Notes: generated from the letters alone by a model not told the origin. Shown: positions 27,754-38,268, counted from the stretch's first letter. The stretch is DNA of 64,000 bases from Klebsiella africana (GCF_020526085.1 NZ_CP084874.1:1798001-1862000); one strand, 5' to 3'. Numbers and translations are program-made.

Positions 27754-29582
27754 GTGATGTTTTTGACGCAAAAGCTTTTCTGAAAACGGTGACCAGCCAG
27801 CCCGGTGTGTATCGAATGTATGATGCTGGCGGGACCGTCATCTATGTTGGCAAAGCCAAAGATTTGAAAAAGCGGCTTAGCAGCTATTTTCGCAGCAATC
27901 TCGCGTCGCGTAAAACCGAAGCCCTGGTGGCGCAGATTGCACAAATTGACGTGACCGTCACTCATACCGAGACGGAAGCGCTGCTGCTGGAGCATAACTA
28001 TATCAAGCTGTATCAGCCACGTTACAATGTGCTGTTACGCGACGATAAATCCTACCCTTTCATCTTTCTCAGCGGTGATACTCATCCGCGCCTGGCGATG
28101 CATCGTGGCGCTAAGCACGCGAAAGGCGAGTATTTTGGTCCTTTCCCTAACGGCTATGCCGTGCGGGAAACCCTGGCGCTATTGCAGAAGATCTTCCCTA
28201 TTCGTCAGTGTGAAAACAGCGTCTACCGTAACCGCTCGCGTCCATGCCTGCAGTATCAGATTGGTCGTTGCCTCGGGCCGTGCGTGGCGGGCCTGGTCAG
28301 TGAGGAAGAGTACGCTCAGCAGGTGGAGTATGTGCGGCTGTTCCTGGCCGGTAAAGATGATCAGGTTCTGACCCAGCTCATCGCGAGGATGGAGAAAGCG
28401 AGCCAGAGCCTGGAGTTTGAAGAGGCGGCGCGCATTCGCGATCAGATTCAGGCCGTCCGCCGGGTGACAGAGAAACAGTTTGTCTCTAACACGGGTGACG
28501 ATCTTGACGTGATCGGCGTCGCTTTTGATGCCGGGCTGGCCTGCGTTCATGTGCTGTTTATTCGTCAGGGCAAAGTGCTGGGCAGTCGCAGCTATTTCCC
28601 GAAAGTGCCGGGCGGCACCGAACTGGGAGAGGTGGTGGAGACCTTTGTCGGCCAGTTCTATCTCCAGGGGAGCCAGATGCGTACGCTGCCGGGTGAGATT
28701 TTACTCGACTTCAGTCTCGGCGATAAAACGCTGCTGGCCGATTCCTTATCGGAGCTGGCGGGACGTCGAATCAATGTGCAAACGAAACCGCGTGGTGATC
28801 GAGCGCGTTACCTTAAGCTGGCGCGCACTAACGCGGCGACGGCGTTAACCACTAAATTGTCTCAGCAATCGACCATTCATCAGCGTCTGCAGGCGCTGGC
28901 CTCCGTGCTGGAGCTGCCGGCAGTGAAGCGGATGGAGTGCTTTGACATCAGCCACACCATGGGCGAACAGACCGTAGCATCCTGCGTGGTGTTTGACAGC
29001 AATGGCCCACTGCGTGCGGAGTATCGACGCTACAATATCACTGGCATTACCCCAGGTGATGATTATGCGGCGATGAATCAGGTCCTGCGTCGTCGCTATG
29101 GTAAAGCAATTGATGACAACAAGATTCCGGATGTCATCCTTATAGACGGCGGCAAGGGACAGCTGGCCCAGGCGAAAGTGGTGTTTGCGGAGCTGGATGT
29201 GCCCTGGGATAAACATCATCCACTGCTGTTGGGCGTGGCAAAAGGTAGCGATCGAAAAGCCGGCCTGGAAACGTTATTCTTTGAACCGGAAGGGGAGGGG
29301 TTTAGCCTGCCGCCGGATTCTCCAGCCCTGCATGTTATCCAGCATATCCGCGATGAATCACACGATCATGCGATTTCCGGGCATCGGAAAAAACGGGCGA
29401 AAGTGAAAAGTACCAGCACACTGGAGACTATCGAGGGGGTGGGGCCGAAGCGTCGTCAGATGCTGCTGAAGTATATGGGCGGTCTGCAGGGGCTGCAGCA
29501 GGCCAGCGTCGAGGAAATTGCCAAAGTACCGGGCATTTCTCACGCTCTGGCAGAAAAGATCTTCTACTCGTTGAAACATTAG
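27750..29582 (+). CDS. uvrC: Excinuclease ABC subunit UvrC
   Basis: A 610-residue nucleotide-excision-repair endonuclease, the E. coli length. The GIY-YIG domain is at about 15-95 ([21 protein letters not shown]), the UVR/UvrB-binding motif is at about 203-240, the RNase H-like 5'-incision domain follows ([25 protein letters not shown]), and tandem helix-hairpin-helix motifs end the protein. It starts with GTG inside the uvrY stop (GTGA), a coupled arrangement kept from E. coli. Confidence 0.96.
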   Translation: MSDVFDAKAFLKTVTSQPGVYRMYDAGGTVIYVGKAKDLKKRLSSYFRSNLASRKTEALVAQIAQIDVTVTHTETEALLLEHNYIKLYQPRYNVLLRDDKSYPFIFLSGDTHPRLAMHRGAKHAKGEYFGPFPNGYAVRETLALLQKIFPIRQCENSVYRNRSRPCLQYQIGRCLGPCVAGLVSEEEYAQQVEYVRLFLAGKDDQVLTQLIARMEKASQSLEFEEAARIRDQIQAVRRVTEKQFVSNTGDDLDVIGVAFDAGLACVHVLFIRQGKVLGSRSYFPKVPGGTELGEVVETFVGQFYLQGSQMRTLPGEILLDFSLGDKTLLADSLSELAGRRINVQTKPRGDRARYLKLARTNAATALTTKLSQQSTIHQRLQALASVLELPAVKRMECFDISHTMGEQTVASCVVFDSNGPLRAEYRRYNITGITPGDDYAAMNQVLRRRYGKAIDDNKIPDVILIDGGKGQLAQAKVVFAELDVPWDKHHPLLLGVAKGSDRKAGLETLFFEPEGEGFSLPPDSPALHVIQHIRDESHDHAISGHRKKRAKVKSTSTLETIEGVGPKRRQMLLKYMGGLQGLQQASVEEIAKVPGISHALAEKIFYSLKH

Positions 29583-29639
29583 GGGCTCTGTAGCAACATA
29601 GGGCTAATTTTTACTTACAACAGATAGTTACCCGTCACT

Positions 29640-30188
29640 ATGCAATTTAATATCCCTACGTTGCTTACTCTGTTTCGCGTCATCCTGATCCCGTTCTTTG
29701 TGCTGGCGTTTTATCTTCCCTTTAGCTGGGCCCCGTTTGCCTGCGCGCTCATTTTCTTTGTTGCTGCGGTGACCGACTGGTTTGATGGTTTTCTGGCCCG
29801 TCGCTGGAACCAGAGCACCCGGTTCGGTGCCTTCCTTGATCCGGTAGCCGATAAAGTCATGGTGGCTATTGCGATGGTGCTGGTTGCCGAGCACTATCAC
29901 ACCTGGTGGGTTACGCTACCCGCGGCGACGATGATTGCCCGCGAGATCATAATCTCCGCACTGCGCGAATGGATGGCGGAGCTGGGGAAACGCAGCAGCG
30001 TGGCGGTCTCGTGGATTGGCAAAGTGAAAACGACGGCGCAGATGACCGCCCTGGTGTGGATGCTGTGGCGTCCTTATCCGTGGGTGGAGTGGGCCGGGAT
30101 TGCGCTTTTCCTCGTGGCGGCGGTGTTAACGCTGTGGTCGATGCTGCAGTATTTGAACGCGGCGCGCGGCGATTTGCTTGATCAGTGA
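29640..30188 (+). CDS. pgsA: Phosphatidylglycerophosphate synthase PgsA
   Basis: A 182-residue inner-membrane enzyme that joins CDP-diacylglycerol and glycerol-3-phosphate, the committed step to phosphatidylglycerol and cardiolipin. The CDP-alcohol phosphotransferase motif is intact: [11 protein letters not shown], then [10 protein letters not shown]. About 4 membrane segments. It follows uvrC in the same direction and precedes the tRNA operon, as in E. coli. Confidence 0.95.
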   Translation: MQFNIPTLLTLFRVILIPFFVLAFYLPFSWAPFACALIFFVAAVTDWFDGFLARRWNQSTRFGAFLDPVADKVMVAIAMVLVAEHYHTWWVTLPAATMIAREIIISALREWMAELGKRSSVAVSWIGKVKTTAQMTALVWMLWRPYPWVEWAGIALFLVAAVLTLWSMLQYLNAARGDLLDQ

Positions 30189-30238
30189 TCGTTTCGCCGT
30201 TATTTTCAGCAAACGACACAAAGTTGCGAAAAATACCG

Positions 30239-30266
30239 TTGACTCATCGCGAGAGATAAGTAGAAT
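30239..30266 (+). promoter_or_regulatory. Promoter of the glyW-cysT-leuZ operon
   Basis: TTGACT (30239-30244), a 16-base spacer and TAGAAT (30261-30266), followed by GCAACGC, a GC-rich discriminator typical of stringently controlled tRNA promoters. Confidence 0.75.
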
Positions 30267-30338
30267 GCAACGCATCGAACGGCAGCACAGTCTTCCAGAC
30301 GATAACAAAATCAAGTGATTAGCAAATAACTTGATAAT

Positions 30339-30414
<76 letters not shown>

Positions 30415-30454
30415 GATTAACAGCATCGGCAGTTGCGGGTGCTTCAGTATCAAA

Positions 30455-30528
30455 GGCGCGTTAGCAAAGCGGTTATGTAGCGGATTGCAAATCCGTCTAG
30501 TCCGGTTCGACTCCGGAACGCGCCTCCA
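30455..30528 (+). tRNA. cysT: tRNA-Cys (GCA)
   Basis: A 74-base cloverleaf: GGCGCGT acceptor, anticodon loop ATTGCAAAT (GCA), GGTTCGACTCC T-arm, encoded CCA. Second of three tRNAs in the operon. Confidence 0.97.
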
Positions 30529-30541
30529 CTTTATATCCCGA

Positions 30542-30628
30542 GCCCGGATGGTGGAATCGGTAGACACAAGGGATTTAAAATCCCTCGGCGTTCGCGCTGT
30601 GCGGGTTCAAGTCCCGCTCCGGGTACCA
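30542..30628 (+). tRNA. leuZ: tRNA-Leu (UAA)
   Basis: An 87-base class-II tRNA: GCCCGGA acceptor, anticodon loop ATTTAAAAT (TAA), long variable arm CGGCGTTCGCGCTG, encoded CCA. Leucine tRNA 3' ends are common island attachment sites. I find no second copy of its 3' end in the window. Confidence 0.96.
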
Positions 30629-30669
30629 TTGGGAAATATAGAATAATCAAAGCAATAAGCAGTGTCGTG

Positions 30670-30694
30670 AAACCACCTACGGGTGGTTTTTTTG
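30670..30694 (+). terminator. Intrinsic terminator of the tRNA operon
   Basis: AACCACC-tac-GGGTGGTT followed by seven T residues, about 40 bases after leuZ. Confidence 0.85.
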
Positions 30695-31547
30695 TGTTTA
30701 AAACTCTCCTTGCCAAAGATGCGTCCGAAGATAATTTCCCTGGAACGCATATCCATTCATTTTTCCGACCGCCAACAACCGACACGATTTAAGTTATCCG
30801 GTCATACATTGAAATTACCGTTTGTCCTGAATGCTGGTGACCTGGCTTAGCCTGCCTCTCTTCGGCTCATTCCTCCACATAAGAGGCCCTTTGTGCCATC
30901 ACAGCCTAAAATTAGGAACCTATTTGCAGAGGGGGCGCTTTTATTGTGCTGCGATTTTCGCGGTGTGACATCCACGTATCAGCAAGTTTTTTATACGTTC
31001 CGGGCATTAAAAATAGCTCCGAAGTCGGGTTCTGTCTCTCGCAGATCTTCTTCATGCTGGTTGTGGTATTTAATCGGGTTCAGAAGCACACCACGCTGTT
31101 TTAGGGTGAGCGTCTGCCCTATCCGTGAAACAAGACCTCCCGGCGTAGCGCGTTAAACAGCCTCGATTTAAGGGGACTCCGTCAGTATGATCATATCGTC
31201 TATGATGAGGATATCGTGATTGCGCCTCATGGCCTCTCTTCGGCGTGCTGGATATCGCGTTATTCTCGGGGAAGCTTCTGCCGGTGCGACGCAAAACTGA
31301 ATAAAATGATTAAGCGAGCTGTATTATGATTTAAAAATTAGTAGTGGCAAATAGAATGAGTATGCCGACAGGATGCGATTTGTTGTATTGAGTTGATGGC
31401 GGAGGGGAACTATTTTAGATAAAATATATACCGGGTATAATTAGATAGATGTGATGTATTGGTTTGTGATGATATTTATTAACTGAGTGAGAATATATCT
31501 ACAGTAAACTGAGAGAACACCCCCTTATTTAAGTAAGGGGGTAGGAG
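30695..31547. other. Long non-coding stretch between leuZ and the gtr module
   Basis: About 850 bases without a supported gene. The left part has backbone-like composition with short broken reading frames. From about 31300 it is AT-rich like the gtr module. I cannot match it to an integrase or transposase. A palindrome ACCCCCTT-n8-AAGGGGGT at 31519-31542 stands just after gtrC and may end that transcript. This looks like a decayed island edge. Confidence 0.45.
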
Positions 31548-33572
31548 TTATTTTGCGGTTATTTTAATAGAGTCACAAGCAGAGTTTTCGTGTTTGAGAA
31601 TTTCAATGGTTGATTCTTTACCTGAAAATTCCTCAACATCCATGATTCCACTACTGCCGTTTTTAATATAAACATTACTGGATTTTCCTTCATCGTTGCT
31701 AATTTTTATGTCCACACCATCAGCATTACTACACGTCGTGTTGTAAGAGTCAAAAACAAGCGTGTTAACTCCAGTTAGTATCCATTTCGCTGTGGTAGGG
31801 GTGTTGTCTCCTGGATGGGCATCGATTTCACCATTATCGGAGATGGTAAATTTACCCCAGGTATCACCAACAACTACACTTGCTGAAAGAAACGGATAGT
31901 AAAGCCCTTTCCCATATACTTGTTCCCATTGAGGGTAATGCTTGTAGAAAAGTGAAAAAAAGTTTTTAATCTCTTTATCGGTATAGGAACGCGTTCGTTC
32001 ATAAATGTATGCAGTAACTCCATCCGACAGTTTATAGGCAGGGCCTATTCTCCTGAAAGCAGCACCAATTCCGTCACCTGAAAGAATTTCATTTGCTGGT
32101 ATGGTAATTACCCTTTGCCCATCCGGTGTCAGGTGTGTTTGTATCGGATCCGCTACAACAAAATATTTCGAGAGTAAAGATTCAATATTAATACCATCTC
32201 TGAGATCAACTTGAGAAGCATATGCTATTTTCCCTGTTAATTTCCGGTAGGAAATGGTATTTATCATATCGTCATTAAGTACTGAACTTGAACTAAGTAT
32301 CGTGACTTTTTCATTTCCCTGTGTAAGCGATTCAATATTTTTAACGAGAGTAACGTAATTGTTGAAATTATCTACGTGCATAGGCAACGATTTGATAGGC
32401 AACAACTTGTCAATCGTTGTATATTGTTTTGCGCTAAATAGCGAAGTGTAGTTAATAAAAAAACATAAACCAGTGACGGCAATGAGCATTGAATATTGAT
32501 AAGTTTTGCTGGTAGCAAGATGCAATAACGTTTTTAATCCCAAGGTAGCGATTATTAACGCCCAAAGAGCAAAAGGAAGGCAGTGTTGTACGCCGGGGCT
32601 TTGTGTTCTTGTAAATAAGAAAAAACTAAATACTAAGTTAAAAGCTGAGAATATGATAAGGATTTTATCATTACGGTCTTTACGCCGAAAAATGGAAAGC
32701 AATCCAATGATTACAAAGGGGAATAGATATAAACCGATATCATTATAAAGATTTTCAATGGAATGACTGAGAGAGGACTGATAAGCAGAATATATTGTGG
32801 CGTAGTCAGTTGTAATTACTCTCTTAATTAATGCACCCTGAAATATCAAGGTAAGCAATACGGAGAAAATACCAGCAACGAAAAAATTTTTGATAATGAT
32901 GGCCACGCGACCAAAGCTATGCTTGGCATTATTGTAGAGGAAATAATTAAGCACAGGTAATGATATATACAATGATACAACCGTATATGCGTACCATCTT
33001 CTCAATAAGAATGGAGACCACAGAAGTAATCCAGTCACAAGGGCTTTTTTAATTTTAACCTTATCACCGAAATCACTGCTCGAAACATATAGTAATGCAG
33101 CAATTATTGGGATTAAGCCTGATATATCAGGATATCCTTTAAGCGTTGGGGCCCAAAAAGCCACAAAGGTTAAAGGTAAAATGCAAGAAAGTAACAACCA
33201 GCCAAAAGAGTGATTATCAGAAAAACGTTTACACAGTAAATGGAAGAGTATTACTGTAGGGAAAAGATACATCACAGCCAATGAAGTTATATAAGACAGC
33301 CGTGAAGGTAAATTAAAAAGATAGAACCATGACGTGATGGCGACAGGAAGAGAGTTATAGTCATCATGTCTAATAGAGTGAAAGACTGTCCTTATTGAGT
33401 TGATAGGCTCATTAGGGAATGTGGCACAAAACTCTTCCCACATTCTCCAGTATCCATTGAAATCCCAATAGTAAATGTTCTGTTCATGAGCTATAAATAT
33501 GCTGGTTTGGATAACCACCACCAACAAAATCATGAATAATAAAATAATTGATGGGGGCTTATTATATCTCAT
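31548..33572 (-). CDS. GtrC-like O-antigen glycosyltransferase, multi-spanning membrane protein
   Basis: A 674-residue protein with roughly 10-12 membrane segments in the first two-thirds and a hydrophilic C-terminal domain of about 250 residues, probably periplasmic. By position (third gene after gtrA and gtrB) it is the serotype-specific transferase that moves the sugar from undecaprenyl phosphate onto the O-antigen. These proteins are too divergent for the sugar or linkage to be read. The ATG at 33572 overlaps the gtrB stop by 11 bases. A longer reading to 33701 would lie inside gtrB. Base composition is strikingly AT-rich, a sign of horizontal transfer. Confidence 0.75.
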   Translation of the reverse strand: MRYNKPPSIILLFMILLVVVIQTSIFIAHEQNIYYWDFNGYWRMWEEFCATFPNEPINSIRTVFHSIRHDDYNSLPVAITSWFYLFNLPSRLSYITSLAVMYLFPTVILFHLLCKRFSDNHSFGWLLLSCILPLTFVAFWAPTLKGYPDISGLIPIIAALLYVSSSDFGDKVKIKKALVTGLLLWSPFLLRRWYAYTVVSLYISLPVLNYFLYNNAKHSFGRVAIIIKNFFVAGIFSVLLTLIFQGALIKRVITTDYATIYSAYQSSLSHSIENLYNDIGLYLFPFVIIGLLSIFRRKDRNDKILIIFSAFNLVFSFFLFTRTQSPGVQHCLPFALWALIIATLGLKTLLHLATSKTYQYSMLIAVTGLCFFINYTSLFSAKQYTTIDKLLPIKSLPMHVDNFNNYVTLVKNIESLTQGNEKVTILSSSSVLNDDMINTISYRKLTGKIAYASQVDLRDGINIESLLSKYFVVADPIQTHLTPDGQRVITIPANEILSGDGIGAAFRRIGPAYKLSDGVTAYIYERTRSYTDKEIKNFFSLFYKHYPQWEQVYGKGLYYPFLSASVVVGDTWGKFTISDNGEIDAHPGDNTPTTAKWILTGVNTLVFDSYNTTCSNADGVDIKISNDEGKSSNVYIKNGSSGIMDVEEFSGKESTIEILKHENSACDSIKITAK

Positions 33573-34548
33573 TTTCACCACCTGCTTTCTCTTCGATAAA
33601 GAATTTTGGCCTGTTTTTACTTTCCATATAAATTTTCCCAATATACTCACCAATAATACCCAGAGAGAGCATTTGAACACCACCAAGGAAGAAAATGGCA
33701 ATCATGACTGAAGTCCACCCAGCAACAGTGTCCCCCTGCAATTTCTCAATGACTGCATAGATGGCTGCAATTGATGATATTAAGCATGTAACAATGCCAG
33801 CCATAGCGATCATACGCAATGGAGTAATTGTAAGGGAAGTTATTCCTTCCAGCGCCAGCGAGAGCATTTTTTTTAAAGGATACTTCGATTCGCCCGCGAC
33901 CCTTTCATCCCTACTATAATAAACATTAGTAGATTTATAGCCAAGAAGGGGGATAAGCCCTCTTAAATAAACATTTTGCTCTTTAAACTTATTCAGAGCC
34001 GAAAGCGCAGTGCGCCCCAGTAGTCTGAAATCCGCATGATTGGGAACCTGATTTACCCCTAACCAACTCATTAGCGAGTAGAATTTATTTGCTGTGGTTC
34101 TTTTAAAGACTGAATCACTGTCCCTGTTATCGCGTACTCCATAAACAATCTCAAATCCTTCGTGGTATTTGTCGATCATTTTTTCAATGCAACTTATATC
34201 ATCTTGCAGGTCTGCATCAATACTAACAGTTACGTCTGTATCAGCGTTTGATAATCCCGCCATTAGGGCTATCTGGTGTCCTCGGTTTCTTGATAATTTT
34301 AATCCTCGGACAAAAGAATTTTTGCAGGATGCGGCCTTAATTTGTTCCCAGGTATCATCTCTGCTTCCATCATCTACAAAAAGAATATAACTCTTATCGC
34401 TAATCTTTCCTTTGGAAATGAGGTTTGATAATACTGACGTTAAACCATCCAAACAGAAAGGGAACGCGTCCTTTTCGTTGTAACATGGCACTACAATTGC
34501 GAGTGATGGTGATTTTGACTTCATAATGTCCATATTAATCTCATTCAT
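33562..34548 (-). CDS. gtrB: GtrB-type bactoprenol glycosyltransferase
   Basis: A 328-residue GT2 enzyme that transfers glucose (or another hexose) from the UDP-sugar to undecaprenyl phosphate on the inner face of the membrane. Seen are the N-terminal AIVVPCYNEKDAFP, the metal motif SIDADLQDD, and two C-terminal membrane segments (ITPLRMIAMAGIVTCLISS; MIAIFFLGGVQMLSLGIIG). The chosen ATG overlaps the gtrA stop as ATGA. Later ATGs at 34533 and 34524 are possible. Low GC content like its neighbours. Confidence 0.88.
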   Translation of the reverse strand: MNEINMDIMKSKSPSLAIVVPCYNEKDAFPFCLDGLTSVLSNLISKGKISDKSYILFVDDGSRDDTWEQIKAASCKNSFVRGLKLSRNRGHQIALMAGLSNADTDVTVSIDADLQDDISCIEKMIDKYHEGFEIVYGVRDNRDSDSVFKRTTANKFYSLMSWLGVNQVPNHADFRLLGRTALSALNKFKEQNVYLRGLIPLLGYKSTNVYYSRDERVAGESKYPLKKMLSLALEGITSLTITPLRMIAMAGIVTCLISSIAAIYAVIEKLQGDTVAGWTSVMIAIFFLGGVQMLSLGIIGEYIGKIYMESKNRPKFFIEEKAGGENEI

Positions 34549-34931
34549 TTCATAGACCAAAATTTATTAAGGATAAAACCTATTGCTGTGTAAAAAAACA
34601 TGCCTATAAATTGCGCGGTATAAACATGCTGGGGCATGAGTGTTAAAAAGAATTTCATCGCTACTAGATTAAAAATATAACAAATTGCGCAGACTGATAG
34701 GAACTTGATGAACTTTATTAAGCTCAATGAAGTAGAGAATGTGAATCTTACGTTCATAATGAAGCTAAAAAGAATGCCCGCGACATAACCGGAGACATTA
34801 GATAGGTAGATGCCAACGCCGAACTGCATCAAGCTGAATATAACCGCTGCCGTCAAAGCTGTGTTCGCCAAACCAACGAATACATACCTAACAGCTTGTG
34901 ATTTAATACTAGTTAGCACCAATAACTCCAT
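34545..34931 (-). CDS. gtrA: GtrA-family flippase
   Basis: A 128-residue protein with 4 membrane segments and the family motif RYVFVGLANTALTAAV near the N-terminus. GtrA proteins flip the undecaprenyl-phosphate-sugar to the periplasm. It is the first gene of the module. The ATG at 34931 has little ribosome-site support, while a GTG at 34919 lies 6 bases after GGAG and may be the real start. AT-rich. Confidence 0.88.
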   Translation of the reverse strand: MELLVLTSIKSQAVRYVFVGLANTALTAAVIFSLMQFGVGIYLSNVSGYVAGILFSFIMNVRFTFSTSLSLIKFIKFLSVCAICYIFNLVAMKFFLTLMPQHVYTAQFIGMFFYTAIGFILNKFWSMK

Positions 34932-35383
34932 TTTACCAATTGAAAGTTATGTATTTTTATGGAACGAACGCATGTTCGATGAAAATGACAGAAAACCATA
35001 GACAATATCCTTAAAGGTTAGAGCGATATTATAAGGCATAAAGAGAAATCAAAAAAGCTCCTGGATTAGATCTGGGTATCCAGGCCCGACATAGCAGCCA
35101 GGCTGCGTAATGTTAGCTGGGCGAGGGCAGTAGGGATGCACAGTAATGTCCTGGTTGCTATCGTTTGGCTGGTATAATTAATTGATTTTATTATACTTAA
35201 CGACCAAGTGATCACGCGATTTCTTTAATTCATTTCCTTTTGGCAATCCGCCTTTGCCAGCCAAACGCCACTTATTTTTCAGGCGAAATTTTACTTCAAG
35301 TGCGCCTCTCATTTGTCCCAGGACAAAACGATCTTCCCTTGCTACTATCAACCGGATACTTATCCCAGCCTACCGGAGGCACC
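34932..35383. other. Right boundary of the gtr module
   Basis: About 450 bases without a gene. It carries the gtr promoter region, with a palindrome CGAAC-GCAT-GTTCG at 34965-34978 close to the gtrA start. Composition changes back to backbone type near 35240, and the ribosome site CCGGAGGC of the DapA-like gene ends the region. One GATC lies at about 35068; the paired GATC/OxyR arrangement of phase-variable gtr operons is not obvious. Confidence 0.45.
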
Positions 35384-36265
35384 ATGTTCACTGGACTTTG
35401 CGCATTCCCCCTGACACCTTTGCGTCAGCAAAAGATCGATGAAAAGGCGTTTATCCGTATTCTCGCGCGTCTTAACGATGCCGAGGTTGACTCGCTGGGC
35501 ATCTTAGGCTCCACCGGCAGCTACGCTTATCTCAGCCGTGAGCAGCGTAGGCGGGTGGTGCAGGTAGCGAAGGTGCATGCGGGGTCGATTCCGATGATGG
35601 TCGGCGTCGGCGCCATTGCGACTAGCGAGGTGCTGCGCCTGGTGGAAGATGCTCAGGAGGCAGGGGCGGATGCGTTATTACTGCCGATGATGTCCTATCA
35701 GCCGCTTTCCGCGGAGGAGATTTTTGCTTTTTACGAAGAAGTCTGTCGGCATGTTTCCGTACCGGTTTGCCTGTATGACAATCCCCGCACTACCCGCGTA
35801 ATGCTGGCGGATGAGCTGCAGGGGCGTATCGCCGCTTTGCCGGCCATTGCCTCGATTAAAATTCCCGGCCTGCCCGCGCCACAGGCGAGCGAACGTGTTG
35901 CGGCCCTGCGTCAGCATCTTCCCTCTCGGGTTACGCTTGGCGTCAGCGGCGACGCGTGGGCCACGGCCGGGTTACAGGCTGGCTGCGAAGCCTGGTATTC
36001 GGTCTGCGGCGGACTCTTTCCCCAGCACTCACTGGCGCTGGTAAGAGCGATACGTAGCGGCGATGTGGCGCAGACTGCGGCACTGAATGAGCAGCTGGCC
36101 CCCCTATGGCGATGCTTTGACCGCTATGGCGGCAGTCTGCGAGTGATAGCCAGCGCCGCGGCGATCCTCGGACTCTGCGATCCAGACTCGCTTCCCCGGC
36201 CGTTGCTTTCGTTAGGGGAGGAGGCCTGTCGTGAGGTGGCGGTAGCGCTGCGTGGCCTGGCGTGA
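35384..36265 (+). CDS. DapA/NanA-family aldolase-lyase
   Basis: A 293-residue TIM-barrel protein of the dihydrodipicolinate synthase / N-acetylneuraminate lyase family. The Schiff-base Lys is in ASIKIPG and the catalytic Tyr in VCLYDNPRTT. The loop that reads GTTGE in DapA is GILGSTGSYAY here, so it is probably not a true DapA, and the essential dapA is normally elsewhere. A pyruvate-dependent aldolase on a sugar acid or keto acid is likely. The ATG at 35384 follows CCGGAGGC. It appears to be a single gene between the gtr module and yecA, absent at this locus in E. coli. Confidence 0.8.
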   Translation: MFTGLCAFPLTPLRQQKIDEKAFIRILARLNDAEVDSLGILGSTGSYAYLSREQRRRVVQVAKVHAGSIPMMVGVGAIATSEVLRLVEDAQEAGADALLLPMMSYQPLSAEEIFAFYEEVCRHVSVPVCLYDNPRTTRVMLADELQGRIAALPAIASIKIPGLPAPQASERVAALRQHLPSRVTLGVSGDAWATAGLQAGCEAWYSVCGGLFPQHSLALVRAIRSGDVAQTAALNEQLAPLWRCFDRYGGSLRVIASAAAILGLCDPDSLPRPLLSLGEEACREVAVALRGLA

Positions 36266-36363
36266 TCGCGTATCGTTGATACCGACGCGTCGGGTGCCGC
36301 CGGGTGGCTTTCTGTCGGCAATTCGGCTACTGTAGGCCCGATTTTTACCATGCGAGCCTGTGA

Positions 36364-37032
36364 ATGAATACCGGACCTTTAAATGAAAACGAACTGGAAT
36401 GGCTGGACGAGACGCTGGCGAAATACGCCACCGACGGCACCATTCTGGATGTGTCTGAACTGGATGGCCTGCTGACGGCAATCCTGTCTGCGCCGACTGA
36501 CATCGAGCCCGCCGAATGGCTGCTCGCCATCTGGGGCGGGGCGGACAATGTGCCCCGCTGGGCCAATGATCGCGAGCGCGATCGCTTTGTCAATCTGACG
36601 CTGCAGCATATGAGCGACATCGCCGAACGGCTGGAGTCCTATCCCGATCAGTTTGAACCGCTGTTCGGCACCCGCGAAGCGGAAGGTCAGGAGCTGACTA
36701 TCGTCGAGGAGTGGTGCTTTGGCTATCTGCGCGGCGTGGCGCTGAGTGACTGGTCGACGCTGCCCGCTGAGCTTCAGCCGGAGCTGGACGCTATCGCGCT
36801 TCACGGCAGCGAAGAACAGTTTAGCGCGCTGGATAATCTGACGGCAGATGAATTTATCGCCAGCATCGAGCGTATCACTCCGGCGGCGCTGGCGCTTTAC
36901 CAGTACTGGATGGCGAATCCCCTGCCGGTGGTAGTTCCTCAGCCGGTCAGAAATGAGGCAAAGATCGGACGTAACGATCCCTGCCCGTGCGGCAGCGGTA
37001 AGAAGTATAAGCAGTGTTGCTTAGCGAAATGA
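36364..37032 (+). CDS. yecA: UPF0149/SEC-C metal-binding protein YecA
   Basis: A 222-residue homologue of E. coli YecA (221 residues). A UPF0149 (YgfB-like) domain covers most of the protein, and a C-terminal SEC-C zinc motif reads [17 protein letters not shown]. coli YecA (AscA) has been linked to SecA/ribosome binding. The start resembles E. coli ([12 protein letters not shown]). Confidence 0.94.
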   Translation: MNTGPLNENELEWLDETLAKYATDGTILDVSELDGLLTAILSAPTDIEPAEWLLAIWGGADNVPRWANDRERDRFVNLTLQHMSDIAERLESYPDQFEPLFGTREAEGQELTIVEEWCFGYLRGVALSDWSTLPAELQPELDAIALHGSEEQFSALDNLTADEFIASIERITPAALALYQYWMANPLPVVVPQPVRNEAKIGRNDPCPCGSGKKYKQCCLAK

Positions 37033-37058
37033 AAAAGGGGCCAGTTGGCCCCTTTTTT
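37032..37058. terminator. Bidirectional terminator between yecA and tyrP
   Basis: AAAAAGGGGCCA-gt-TGGCCCCTTTTTT, a perfect stem between two convergent genes. The T-run is present on either strand. Confidence 0.88.
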
Positions 37059-38268
37059 ATCCCACCGCGGGTAACAACCCGGCGACGATACAGAACTGGA
37101 TAGCCACGATTCCCACTCCGCACAGCAGAACCAGCCACAGCGCCGGTGCGCCGCCGGCAACTCGCCAGGCAGCCTGCGGATGCTGACGACGGCTCTTCAT
37201 GACCAGCAGGGCTGGTAACATCAGGGCCAGCACGGCGAGTGCCACCCCGGCGTAACCCAGGGCCATAACAAAGCCGCGTGGGTAAAACAGGGCGAACGCC
37301 AGCGGCGGCAGGAAGGTGATCACCCCACTTTGCAAACGCCCGCCAACGCTGTTTTTGCGCTGGAACATATCGGCCAGATAATCAAACAGACCGAGGGAGA
37401 CGCCGAGGAATGAGGTTGCCAGCGCAAGGTCGGCAAACAGATGAACGGCCAGCTCCACGTGCGGTGAGGCAACCACTTCGCGGATCGCCTCCAGCAGACC
37501 GTTCAGACCGGCGTTTTTCGCCAGCAGGGCGGTAAAGGCTGGGGCATCGATACTCCCCAATGTCGCCAGCTGCCAGAAAATATAGGCCACCAATGGAATA
37601 AAGCTGCCGATAATAAACACCCGGCGCAGTTTGCGAATATCGCCTCCCAGGTAGCTGACGATGCTCGGTACGCTGCCGTGAAAGCCAAAAGAGGTAAAGA
37701 CGACCGGAATGGCCGACAGAGCCAGGCCTTGCTCAACCGGCAGCGTCAGCAGATTGACCTGATGTATGTGCGGCATCAGCAAGGCCAGCATTATCACCAG
37801 AAAGATGATCTTGGCGCTAAACAGAAAACGGTTGAAGAGATCGACCAGCGCGGTACCGATGCAGACCACCGCCCCGCCCAGCAGTGTGAAGATCAGTACG
37901 CCTGCTGCCGGCGGTAGCTGCCAGCCCAGCCACTGGTTAAGGCTGGAAGCCAGTAATTCACCGGCACCACTGATATAGGCTGCCGTGAGAGCGTATAGCA
38001 GAAACAGCATGCAGAATCCGGTAACCCACTGCCCATAACGGCCCAGATAGCGTGCCGCCAGAGACCCTAGCCCCATATCGGCAGGGACATGCTGATAGAC
38101 TTCCAGTAGTAAAAGCGCCGTATAGCACATCAACGCCCACAGGGTAAAAAGTAAACCCAGCGTGACGCCAAACCCGACGCCAGCGGCGGCCAATGGCATG
38201 GCCAACATTCCTGCACCGATTGTGGTGCCTGCTACGATTAAAATACTGCCCAGAGTGCGGTTTTTCAC
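37057..38268 (-). CDS. tyrP: Tyrosine-specific transporter TyrP
   Basis: A 403-residue proton symporter of the aromatic amino-acid permease family, the E. coli length, with about 11 membrane segments. Highly similar blocks include [18 protein letters not shown] and [15 protein letters not shown]. The start is GTG (VKNRTLG in E. coli register), with AGGGA 11 bases upstream. A TyrR-box-like site lies about 92 bases upstream, matching TyrR control of E. coli tyrP. Confidence 0.95.
   Translation of the reverse strand: MKNRTLGSILIVAGTTIGAGMLAMPLAAAGVGFGVTLGLLFTLWALMCYTALLLLEVYQHVPADMGLGSLAARYLGRYGQWVTGFCMLFLLYALTAAYISGAGELLASSLNQWLGWQLPPAAGVLIFTLLGGAVVCIGTALVDLFNRFLFSAKIIFLVIMLALLMPHIHQVNLLTLPVEQGLALSAIPVVFTSFGFHGSVPSIVSYLGGDIRKLRRVFIIGSFIPLVAYIFWQLATLGSIDAPAFTALLAKNAGLNGLLEAIREVVASPHVELAVHLFADLALATSFLGVSLGLFDYLADMFQRKNSVGGRLQSGVITFLPPLAFALFYPRGFVMALGYAGVALAVLALMLPALLVMKSRRQHPQAAWRVAGGAPALWLVLLCGVGIVAIQFCIVAGLLPAVG

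Noticed and set aside
30893..31156. 87-codon open frame after leuZ
   Set aside because: No convincing ribosome site and no recognisable family. Composition is like non-coding DNA.
35384..36265. Calling the DapA-family gene dapA
   Set aside because: The GTTGE loop is replaced and the locus is accessory. The essential dapA is expected elsewhere.
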